Below, piece after piece: positions 1 to 5,514 of a DNA stretch of 7,346 nucleotides (position 1 is the stretch's first letter; every line of letters starts with the position of its first letter). Origin of the DNA: an uncultured beta proteobacterium (GTDB taxonomy: Bacteria > Pseudomonadota > Gammaproteobacteria > Burkholderiales > Burkholderiaceae_C); NCBI GenBank assembly GCA_903834645.1, contig CAILKA010000712.1, positions 1 to 7,346 of the forward strand, written 5' to 3'. A program made the position numbers and the translations under genes. The notes beneath the pieces were generated by a model. The model ran no database searches, had not been told where the DNA came from, and was given only the letters and a program-made list of their open reading frames with translations.

Positions 1-610
1 AGGCGCCGTTTGACGACCCGGCTGCGCCCTCGATGGCACGCCACAGTTGCAGCAGGTAGTTCAGGTCCCACTGGAGCTCTTCCGCCGCACGACCGATGCC
101 CGCGGTACGGGCAATCAGGCTCATGCCCGAGGGCACCTCGAGCCGGTCCATGGTTTCGCGCAGTTCCTGGCGCTCTTCGCCCTCGACCCGACGCGACACG
201 CCGCCTCCGCGAGGGTTGTTCGGCATGAGCACCAGGTAGCGCCCGGCCAGGCTCACGAAGGTGGTGAGCGCAGCCCCCTTGTTGCCGCGCTCCTCCTTCT
301 CGACCTGCACCAGCAGCTGCTGCCCGTCCTTGATCGCGTCGGCGATCTTGGCGCTGCGCGGATCGGCGCCCTCGCGGAAGTAGTTGCGCGAGATCTCCTT
401 GAAGGGCAGGAAGCCGTGGCGGTCCTCGCCGTAGTCGACGAAGCAGGCTTCCAGGGCCGGCTCCACCCGCGTGACCACGGCCTTGTAGATGTTGCCCTTG
501 CGCTGCTCGCGCCCCTCCACCTCGGTTTCGAAATCGAGCAGCTTCTGCCCGTCGACGATCGCCAGGCGCCGCTCTTCGGGCTGCGTGGCATTGATCAGCA
601 TGCGTTTCAT
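1..610 (-). CDS. rne: Ribonuclease E, N-terminal part (cut by left edge)
   Basis: Endoribonuclease that starts mRNA decay and matures rRNA and tRNA, usually as the scaffold of the membrane-associated degradosome. The reverse strand is open for 203 codons from the ATG at 610 to the edge, beginning MKRMLINATQPEERRLAIVD. Residues about 38-120 form the S1 RNA-binding domain (GNIYKAVVTRVEPALEACFVDYG), with F57, F67 and K111 at the places of E. coli F57, F67 and K112. The 5'-monophosphate sensor motif ARTAG is present, with R168 and T169 matching E. coli R169/T170. The catalytic DNase-I-like part and the C-terminal scaffold lie outside the window. RNase G is excluded because its N-terminus differs (no MKRMLINAT; different S1 sequence). 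The start is supported by GAGGAG 8 bases upstream. It is divergent from rluC, as in E. coli. Confidence 0.96.
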   Translation of the reverse strand, partial: MKRMLINATQPEERRLAIVDGQKLLDFETEVEGREQRKGNIYKAVVTRVEPALEACFVDYGEDRHGFLPFKEISRNYFREGADPRSAKIADAIKDGQQLLVQVEKEERGNKGAALTTFVSLAGRYLVLMPNNPRGGGVSRRVEGEERQELRETMDRLEVPSGMSLIARTAGIGRAAEELQWDLNYLLQLWRAIEGAAGSSNGA

Positions 611-618
611 GTCGTGCA

Positions 619-624
619 CTCCTC
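619..624 (-). promoter_or_regulatory. Shine-Dalgarno site of rne
   Basis: Read on the minus strand this is GAGGAG, followed by 8 bases and then the ATG at 610. It is a near-consensus ribosome binding site and fixes the rne start in preference to the second in-frame ATG three codons later. Confidence 0.75.
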
Positions 625-779
625 GTGCGCCCGGGCCTTCGGCCGCCATGCGGCGCCAGGCCCGAGCATCCACGCGCTGCCAGCCTGCAACGGACAGGCA
701 GCGCAGTCCCGATGCACGAGACCCGCGAGGAGAACCGATGAGGCGAATCGCCCTGGACCGCAGCCGGGAGCGGGGCGTG

Positions 780-798
780 GGCGCGGGAAACCCGCGCC
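780..798. other. Perfect hairpin in rne/rluC gap
   Basis: GGCGCGGG, loop AAA, CCCGCGCC: an 8-base-pair perfect stem with a 3-base loop, which would fold in a transcript of either strand. It lies about 170 bases upstream of the rne start. There is no T-run on either side, so it is not a standard intrinsic terminator. Confidence 0.5.
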
Positions 799-883
799 GG
801 CAGCCGGGCTCTCAGCGCTGCGGCGTTGGCGCGTGCGCGCGGGCCCGGTGGCGCAGCCTCCGCACGCCAGCTCCCGGCCCCGG

Positions 884-896
884 GGCGCAAAGCGCC
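884..896. other. Short hairpin in rne/rluC gap
   Basis: GGCGC, loop AAA, GCGCC: a 5-base-pair perfect stem. It has the same triplet loop as the stem at 780-798. Alone it is weak evidence, because such stems arise often by chance at this GC content. Confidence 0.3.
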
Positions 897-1066
897 ACGC
901 GGGCTGCCCGGCGCGCCACCCGTGCCGGCGAGTGGCCGGACGGTTGGACGGGGCAGGATCGGAGGATGCAGGCGATCATGGAGGAAGGCTGCCGGAGCCT
1001 TTGCAGCGGGGCACAGCGGCAGGCCGATGGCGGCCGGGCTGCTGCACCCGTGAATCTTTCGTCGGT

Positions 1067-1085
1067 GCTCCGCCTGGAGCGGAGC
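1067..1085. other. Perfect hairpin in rne/rluC gap
   Basis: GCTCCGC, loop CTGGA, GCGGAGC: a 7-base-pair perfect stem with a 5-base loop, able to fold in RNA from either strand. No T-run follows. Confidence 0.45.
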
Positions 1086-1128
1086 GGTTCTCGTCCGTTG
1101 GGTCTCTGCCACCCAGGCCCGCGAACCC

Positions 1129-1150
1129 TCCGCGCGCTTCGGCGCGTGGA
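1129..1150 (+). other. Nine-pair hairpin with C(UUCG)G tetraloop
   Basis: TCCGCGCGC, loop TTCG, GCGCGTGGA: nine consecutive pairs including one G-T (G-U) pair, closed by C-G around UUCG, a tetraloop well known to be exceptionally stable in RNA. The special loop exists only in a plus-strand transcript, towards rluC; on the minus strand the loop reads CGAA. It ends 132 bases before the rluC ATG, so it would lie in a long rluC leader if transcription starts upstream of it. Confidence 0.5.
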
Positions 1151-1170
1151 ACCGTTCGGCATGCACCCGG

Positions 1171-1190
1171 GCGTTGCATCAACGCTTTTC
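1171..1190 (+). other. Hairpin followed by four T residues
   Basis: GCGTTG, loop CAT, CAACGC (1171-1185), then TTTTC. The six-pair stem with a short T-run looks like a weak intrinsic terminator or attenuator reading towards rluC. The T-run is short and the loop tight, so a protein-binding dyad or chance are also possible. Confidence 0.3.
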
Positions 1191-1282
1191 GACCGGCCTG
1201 GCCCTTCCGGGGCTCCTGCCAGCCACTCCCGCTCCAGCCGCGAGGCCCGGGTAAACTCCCGGGAGAATCAAGCACTTGCAGC

Positions 1283-2428
1283 ATGAACGTAGAGCGCCCG
1301 AGTATACGCCCCCGGGGCGGGCCGAGCGCACGAAGTGCGGGCGGGTCCCGGGCCAGCTCGGCTGACCGATCGGGGTCGGCCTCGCCGGCACGCCCAGCCC
1401 CCGCGGGCGGCGAGCGCGCTCCGGCCCCCGCGGGCGGCGACCGCGCTCCGGCTGTTCGGCGGCTGGCGGTGGACGAAGACAGCGCCGGGCAGCGGCTGGA
1501 CAACTTCCTGCTGCGCGTGCTCAAGGGCGTGCCCAAGACGCATGTCTACCGCGTGATCCGCAGCGGCGAGGTGCGCGTCAATGGTGGCCGGGCCAGCGCC
1601 GACACGCGGCTGGCTGCAGGCGACGAGGTGCGGGTGCCGCCGGTGCGCACCGCCGCCGTGCCCGCCGATGCGGCCAGCGTGCCCGCACGCGAATTCCCGG
1701 TGCTCTTCGAGGACGAACACCTGCTGGTGCTGGACAAGCCCGCAGGCGTGGCCGTGCACGGCGGCAGCGGGGTGAGCTCGGGCGTGATCGAGCAGCTGCG
1801 CCGCGCGCGGCCGCAGGCGCGCTTCCTGGAGCTCGTGCACCGCCTGGACCGCGAGACCTCGGGCGTGCTGCTGGTGGCCAAGAAGCGCAGCGCGCTCACC
1901 GCCTTGCAGGACCAGTTCCGTGCCCACGGGCCGGACAAGGCCGTGGGCAAGACCTACGCGGCGCTGGTGGCGGGCGACTGGCCGGCCAACCTGAAGGTGA
2001 TCGATGTGCCGCTGCACAAGTACCTGACGGCCGAAGGCGAGCGCCGTGTGCGGGCCACGTCTCCCGCCGACGAAGCGGGGCGGCGCTCGATCACGCTCGT
2101 GCAGGTGCGGCGGCGGCTGCCCGGTTTCACGTTGCTGGCGGTCACGATCCGCACCGGCCGCACGCACCAGATCCGGGTGCACCTGGCCGGTGCGGGGTAC
2201 CCGATCGCGGGCGACGACAAGTACGGCGACTTCGAGCTCAACAAGCGCCTGGCTCGCGAGGGCGTCCCGGGCGCGGGCACGCGCGCGGCGCGCCTGGCGC
2301 GCATGTTCCTGCACGCCGAGCGGCTGCGCGTGACGCACCCGGCCACCGGGCAGGTGCTCGAGCTGCACGCCCCGCTGCCTGAGGCGCTCGAGCGCGCGGT
2401 CGATGCGCTGGCCGCACCTGGGGCATGA
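1283..2428 (+). CDS. rluC: 23S rRNA pseudouridine synthase RluC
   Basis: Converts uridines of 23S rRNA to pseudouridine; E. coli RluC modifies positions 955, 2504 and 2580. The product is 381 residues: an S4 RNA-binding domain at about 68-120 (AGQRLDNFLLRVLKGVPKTH), then the RluA-type catalytic domain with HRLDRETSG at 186-194, in which D189 is the expected catalytic aspartate. TGRTHQIRVH (291-300) and KYGD (313-316) are further family motifs. E. coli RluC has 319 residues; the surplus is a 60-residue Gly/Ala/Pro/Arg-rich N-terminal tail holding a 9-residue duplication. The ATG at 1283 is chosen because there is no other in-frame ATG or GTG before position 1469, which is already at the edge of the S4 domain. 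The ribosome binding site is poor (GGGAGAA is about 16 bases away). The stop overlaps the next gene as ATGA. Confidence 0.93.
   Translation: MNVERPSIRPRGGPSARSAGGSRASSADRSGSASPARPAPAGGERAPAPAGGDRAPAVRRLAVDEDSAGQRLDNFLLRVLKGVPKTHVYRVIRSGEVRVNGGRASADTRLAAGDEVRVPPVRTAAVPADAASVPAREFPVLFEDEHLLVLDKPAGVAVHGGSGVSSGVIEQLRRARPQARFLELVHRLDRETSGVLLVAKKRSALTALQDQFRAHGPDKAVGKTYAALVAGDWPANLKVIDVPLHKYLTAEGERRVRATSPADEAGRRSITLVQVRRRLPGFTLLAVTIRTGRTHQIRVHLAGAGYPIAGDDKYGDFELNKRLAREGVPGAGTRAARLARMFLHAERLRVTHPATGQVLELHAPLPEALERAVDALAAPGA
1301..1306 (-). promoter_or_regulatory. Possible -10 element (TATACT) of rne promoter
   Basis: Read on the minus strand this is TATACT, one base off the sigma-70 consensus, in an otherwise very GC-rich area. 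It lies inside the first codons of rluC. Use of this site would give rne a leader of roughly 680 bases. No good -35 hexamer is visible 16-18 bases upstream, so the call is tentative. Confidence 0.25.
1397..1450 (+). repeat. 27-base tandem duplication in rluC 5' region
   Basis: Two adjacent 27-base units, 1397-1423 and 1424-1450, differ at a single base (GAG versus GAC). They keep the reading frame and encode the repeated nonapeptide PAPAGGERA / PAPAGGDRA (residues 39-56). This looks like a recent in-frame duplication within the unstructured tail in front of the S4 domain. Confidence 0.85.
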
Positions 2429-3108
2429 TCGCGCCCCGCGAGAACTCCATGACCCAACGCCGCTTCGACCTCATCGCCTTCGACTGGGACGGCACGCTGT
2501 TCGACAGCACCGCGCTCATCACACGCTGCATCCAGGCTGCCTGCCGGGACGTGGGCACCACCGTGCCCAGCCGCGAGCAGGCCGCCTTCGTGATCGGGCT
2601 CGGCCTGCGCGATGCGCTGATGCACGCGGCGCCGGACTTCCCGCCCGAGCGCTACGCCGACCTGGCCCAGGCCTACCGGCGCCACTATTTCGCCGCGCAG
2701 CACGAGGTGGTGCTGTTCGACGGCACGCTGCCGATGCTGCAGGCCCTGCGTACGCGCAGCCACCTGCTCGCGGTGGCCACGGGCAAGAGCCGGCGCGGCC
2801 TGGACGAGGCGCTGGGCACGACGCAGCTGCACAGCCTCTTCGATGCCACGCGCACGGCCGACGAGACGGCCTCCAAGCCGCACCCGCAGATGCTGCTGGA
2901 GCTCATGGCGGAGCTGGGCGTGGCACCCGAGCGCACGCTGATGATCGGCGACACCACGCACGACCTCGAGATGGCCACGCGCGCTGGCGTGGCCGGGCTG
3001 GGCGTGAGCTACGGGGCGCACGACCACGCCGCCTTCGAGGTGCATGCGCCGGTCTTCGTGGCGCACTCCACGCGCGAGCTGCAAGACTGGTTGCTGGAGC
3101 ACGCGTGA
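2425..3108 (+). CDS. HAD-superfamily (subfamily IA) hydrolase
   Basis: Probable cytosolic phosphatase of the haloacid dehalogenase fold, resembling phosphoglycolate phosphatase (Gph) but of unknown substrate. In the 227-residue frame, motif I is FDWDGT with D20 (nucleophile) and D22 (acid/base), motif II VATGKS (T119), motif III SKPHP (K151), and motif IV GDTTHD (D176, D180). Residues 28-105 between motifs I and II are helical-looking and fit a small C1 cap. Codon 1 overlaps the rluC stop (ATGA), favouring coupled translation. A second ATG at 2449 (MTQRRFDLIAFDWDGT) would place the nucleophile at residue 12, as is usual in the family, and is preceded by a weak GAGAA; either start may be right. 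The stop TGA shares its last base with the ATG of the Rieske gene. Its place between rluC and the Rieske gene gives no direct clue to substrate. Confidence 0.88.
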   Translation: MIAPRENSMTQRRFDLIAFDWDGTLFDSTALITRCIQAACRDVGTTVPSREQAAFVIGLGLRDALMHAAPDFPPERYADLAQAYRRHYFAAQHEVVLFDGTLPMLQALRTRSHLLAVATGKSRRGLDEALGTTQLHSLFDATRTADETASKPHPQMLLELMAELGVAPERTLMIGDTTHDLEMATRAGVAGLGVSYGAHDHAAFEVHAPVFVAHSTRELQDWLLEHA

Positions 3109-3512
3109 TGGGGGTGGTGCTGTGCGCCTCGGAGGCGCTCGAAGAAGGTGGCAAGGCCTGCGTGTTCGACGTGCTGGCCTGGGGGCAGCCGGCCCGCGCC
3201 TTCGTGCTGCGCGTGGACGCAGCCGTGGTGAGCTACCTGAACCGCTGCGTGCACGTGCCCACCGAGATGGATTGGCAGGAAGGCCAGTTCCTCGACGGCG
3301 ACCGGCGCTTCATCGTCTGCTCGATCCACGGGGCCAGCTATGACCCGGCCGACGGCCGCTGCGTGGGCGGCCCCTGCGGCCGGGGCCGGCTGACGGCACT
3401 GAGCGTGCGCGAGGAGGGCGGGCAGGTCACTTGGTATCCTTCCGAACACATACGCCCCGTCTTCGAAGACGGGCCCGACGCGCCCGCGCCGGCCTGCGCG
3501 CCCGCGGGCTGA
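3108..3512 (+). CDS. Small stand-alone Rieske [2Fe-2S] protein
   Basis: A 134-residue ferredoxin-like Rieske protein. The cluster ligands are clear: C47-V-H49 and, 21 residues later, C71-S-I-H74, i.e. CxH...CxxH. There is no signal peptide, no membrane segment and no attached oxygenase domain, so it is expected to be cytosolic. The spacing resembles Rieske ferredoxins of the dioxygenase/nitrite-reductase small-subunit class. The C-terminus (from about 116) is a short acidic/Pro-Ala tail. The ATG shares a base with the stop of the HAD gene (TGATG), so translation is probably coupled. No partner reductase or oxygenase is nearby, so the electron acceptor is unknown. An alternative is a structural or redox-sensing role of the cluster. 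Confidence 0.88.
   Translation: MGVVLCASEALEEGGKACVFDVLAWGQPARAFVLRVDAAVVSYLNRCVHVPTEMDWQEGQFLDGDRRFIVCSIHGASYDPADGRCVGGPCGRGRLTALSVREEGGQVTWYPSEHIRPVFEDGPDAPAPACAPAG
3456..3473. other. 18-base perfect palindrome before sppA
   Basis: CCCGTCTTCGAAGACGGG equals its own reverse complement. It lies inside the last codons of the Rieske gene (encoding RPVFEDG) and ends 55 bases before the sppA ATG. As RNA it would form a seven-pair stem with loop UCGA. There is no T-run after it. It could be an operator, an RNA hairpin shaping the relative output of the two genes, or a chance product of coding constraints. Confidence 0.5.
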
Positions 3513-3528
3513 CTCCCCCGAGCCTCCG

Positions 3529-4572
3529 ATGGATGACCGACACGAACCGAGCCTGACCGGGCCGGCCGAGCCTGGGCCTGCGCCCGCGCCTTCCGCGCCT
3601 GGGCCTGGGGCTGCCCCTGCGCCTGCGCCTGCGCCTGCCGTGCCTCCCACCGCAGCCGAGGCCGCGCTGGAGCGGCTGGCGGGCGAACTGCTGCGCGAGC
3701 GCCGCATCGACCGGCGCTGGCGCGTGACCTTCCGGCTCGCGTGGCTGGGCCTGGCACTTGCGGTGCTGGCCGTGTGGTGGGCCGACCGCATGCACATCGC
3801 CACCCACCACGCGCCGCACACCGCGCTGGTGGAGGTGCGCGGCACGATCGACGCCGACACCGAGGCCAGTGCCGAGGCGCTGCTCGGCGCGCTGATGGTG
3901 GCCTTCCAGGACCCAGGCGCCCAGGCGGTGGTGCTGCGCATCAACTCGCCGGGTGGCAGCCCGGTGCAGGCGGGCATCGTGCACGACGAGATCCGGCGCC
4001 TGAAGGCGCTGCACGGCAAGAAGGTGTACGCGGTGGTGGAGGATGTCTGCGCCTCGGGCGCGTACTACCTGGCCGCTGCCGCCGACGAGATCTTCGTCGA
4101 CAAGGCGAGCCTCGTGGGCAGCGTGGGCGTGCTGATGGACGGCTTCGGCTTCGTGGGCGCGATGGAAAAGCTCGGCATCGAGCGCCGGCTGCTCACCGCT
4201 GGCGTGAACAAGGGCATGCTCGATCCCTTCAGCCCGCAGAACCCGCAGCACGAGGCCTTTGCGCGCGAGATGCTCGCGCAGATCCACCAGCAGTTCATCA
4301 AGGTGGTGCGCGAGGGCCGGGGCCAGCGGCTCAAGGAGACGCCCGAGCTCTTCACCGGGCTGATCTGGAACGGCGAGGATGCGGTCAAGCTTGGCCTGGC
4401 CGATCGCTACGGCAACCTCGACTTCGTGGCACGCGAAGTGGTGAAGGCCGAGGACATCGTCGACTACACGCCGCGCGACAACGTGGCCGAGCGGCTGGCC
4501 AAGCGCTTCGGCGCGGGCGTGGCCGCGGGCATGGTGCGGGCCGCGCGCGAGTCGGGGCCTGCGCTGCGCTGA
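3529..4572 (+). CDS. sppA: S49-family signal peptide peptidase, SppA-like
   Basis: Membrane-bound serine protease that degrades signal peptides left in the membrane after protein export. The 347-residue product has a cytoplasmic, Pro/Ala-rich low-complexity N-terminus (about 9-40), one membrane anchor (about 66-85, RLAWLGLALAVLAVWW) and a single S49 peptidase domain (about 97-300). The catalytic Ser is S176 in CASGAYYLA; the Lys of the dyad is probably K228 in GVNKGM, because the 52-residue distance equals that of Ser147/Lys199 in B. subtilis SppA. RINSPGGSP (137-145) is the conserved oxyanion-side loop and LVGSVGV (195-201) a further family motif. It is the half-length, single-domain form, unlike the tandem-domain E. 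coli SppA (about 618 residues). It starts 16 bases after the Rieske stop; no clear Shine-Dalgarno site is visible, so coupling is likely. Confidence 0.92.
   Translation: MDDRHEPSLTGPAEPGPAPAPSAPGPGAAPAPAPAPAVPPTAAEAALERLAGELLRERRIDRRWRVTFRLAWLGLALAVLAVWWADRMHIATHHAPHTALVEVRGTIDADTEASAEALLGALMVAFQDPGAQAVVLRINSPGGSPVQAGIVHDEIRRLKALHGKKVYAVVEDVCASGAYYLAAAADEIFVDKASLVGSVGVLMDGFGFVGAMEKLGIERRLLTAGVNKGMLDPFSPQNPQHEAFAREMLAQIHQQFIKVVREGRGQRLKETPELFTGLIWNGEDAVKLGLADRYGNLDFVAREVVKAEDIVDYTPRDNVAERLAKRFGAGVAAGMVRAARESGPALR
3616..3638 (+). repeat. CCTGCG hexamer repeat in sppA
   Basis: Three full copies and most of a fourth of CCTGCG in frame, encoding Pro-Ala repeats at residues 30-37. A looser version of the same pattern extends upstream to about 3565. 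Such tracts can change copy number by slippage; whole units would keep the frame and only change the length of the cytoplasmic linker. Confidence 0.7.
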
Positions 4573-4644
4573 GCGCACGAGGCGGGCCGCACGCGACTTC
4601 CAAGCCGGGGAACCATGGCCTTGCAGCAAAGCGAAGAGCAGCCG

Positions 4645-5514
4645 ATGTCGGAGCGCGTGGCGGTGGCGTTGCAGCATGTGTTGCCCAAGCAGGCGCTCAC
4701 GGCGCTGATGGGGCAGCTCGCCTCGGCGCGTGGGGGCGCGCTGACGACCTCGGCCATCGGCTGGTTCGTGCGCCGCTACGGCGTGAACATGGCCGAGGCG
4801 GCCGAGCCCGATGTCGCCACCTACCCGAGCTTCAACGACTTCTTTACCCGGCCCCTGCGCGAGGGCGCCAGGCCACTGGCGGCGGCCGATCTCCTGTGCC
4901 CGGTGGACGGCGCAATCAGCCAGTTCGGGCGCATCGAGTCGGGCCGCATCTTCCAGGCCAAGGGCCACGACTACACGGCCACTGCCCTGCTCGGGGGCGA
5001 CGGGGCGCTGGCCGCGCACTTCCACCACGGCCACTACGCCACGCTGTACCTCAGCCCGAAGGACTACCACCGCATCCACATGCCCTGCGCCGGGCGGCTG
5101 CTGCGCATGGTGCACGTGCCGGGCGCGCTCTATTCAGTGAACCCGGCCACCGCGCGCGGCGTGCCCGGGCTCTTCGCGCGCAACGAGCGCGTGGTGTGCG
5201 TGTTCGACGTCCCGCCGGGATCGCCCGTGCCGGGCCCGTGGGTGCTGGTGCTCGTGGGCGCGACGATCGTGGGCAGCATGGCCACCGCCTGGCACGGGGT
5301 GGTCAACCCGCCTCGGCCAGGCACTGTGCGCAGCTGGGACTACGCCGACCGCGAGCTGCAGCTGGCGCGCGGGCAAGAGATGGGGCGCTTCCTGCTGGGC
5401 TCCACCGTGGTGCTGCTGTTTCCGCCCGGGCCGCTCGTCTTCAACCCGCGCTGGGCGCCGGGCGGCGCCATCCGCATGGGCGAGGAGATGGCCCGCTTCG
5501 CGCTCGACCCGTGA
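4645..5514 (+). CDS. psd: Phosphatidylserine decarboxylase proenzyme
   Basis: Makes phosphatidylethanolamine from phosphatidylserine at the inner membrane. It is a pyruvoyl enzyme that cleaves itself. With the ATG at 4645 the protein has 289 residues; the self-cleavage motif LGST is at 251-254, so S253 becomes the pyruvoyl group, giving a large beta chain and a short alpha chain of about 37 residues. The expected catalytic residues are D88 (PVDGAIS), H142 and H145 (DYHRIHMP), almost the same numbers as E. coli D90, H144, H147, S254. An upstream in-frame ATG at 4615 would add 10 residues; I prefer 4645 because the distance from Met to the conserved LPK is then identical to E. coli Psd (15 residues) and GAAGAG lies at suitable distance. 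E. coli carries a longer C-terminal tail that is missing here. The stop overlaps the GTG start of the transporter gene. Confidence 0.94.
   Translation: MSERVAVALQHVLPKQALTALMGQLASARGGALTTSAIGWFVRRYGVNMAEAAEPDVATYPSFNDFFTRPLREGARPLAAADLLCPVDGAISQFGRIESGRIFQAKGHDYTATALLGGDGALAAHFHHGHYATLYLSPKDYHRIHMPCAGRLLRMVHVPGALYSVNPATARGVPGLFARNERVVCVFDVPPGSPVPGPWVLVLVGATIVGSMATAWHGVVNPPRPGTVRSWDYADRELQLARGQEMGRFLLGSTVVLLFPPGPLVFNPRWAPGGAIRMGEEMARFALDP

Larger units (their letters stand above)
611..1282. other. Divergent rne/rluC intergenic region, no convincing gene
   Basis: This 672-base gap separates the starts of rne and rluC. Several long frames cross it on both strands, but their translations are rich in Arg, Ala, Gly and Pro without recognisable domains, as expected from chance in very GC-rich DNA. 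The gap contains at least five short perfect inverted repeats (780-798, 884-896, 1067-1085, 1129-1150, 1171-1185), plus a CCCGGG/CCCGGG pair at 1246-1263. In E. coli the rne message has a long structured leader through which RNase E limits its own synthesis. A similar role here is inferred from position only; sequence conservation was not tested. Confidence 0.6.

Noticed and set aside
1171..1190. Intrinsic terminator reading towards rluC
   Set aside because: The stem has only six pairs and four T residues follow, and it would stop transcription of rluC; kept only as a hairpin, not as a terminator call.
47..1282. Open frame of about 412 codons directly upstream of and in frame with rluC
   Set aside because: It runs antisense through rne and across the gap. 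The translation is low-complexity with no domain, and RluC homology begins only after 1283. Stop codons are rare by chance at this GC content.
1397..1450. Tandem repeat considered as a CRISPR or mobile-element end
   Set aside because: There are only two directly adjacent in-frame units without spacers, inside a coding sequence; a simple local duplication explains it.
1954..3102. Minus-strand frame of 382 codons opposite rluC and the HAD gene
   Set aside because: Composition is typical of antisense to GC-rich coding sequence, and both plus-strand genes have intact catalytic motifs.
3427..5115. Minus-strand frame of 562 codons opposite sppA and psd
   Set aside because: It is a shadow of two well-supported plus-strand genes; its translation is His/Arg/Ala/Gly-rich with no motif.
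3741..5510. Plus-strand frame continuing upstream of the EamA gene for 590 codons
   Set aside because: This part lies over sppA and psd in another frame and gives Arg/Gly/Ala-rich nonsense; transporter homology starts only after the GTG at 5511.
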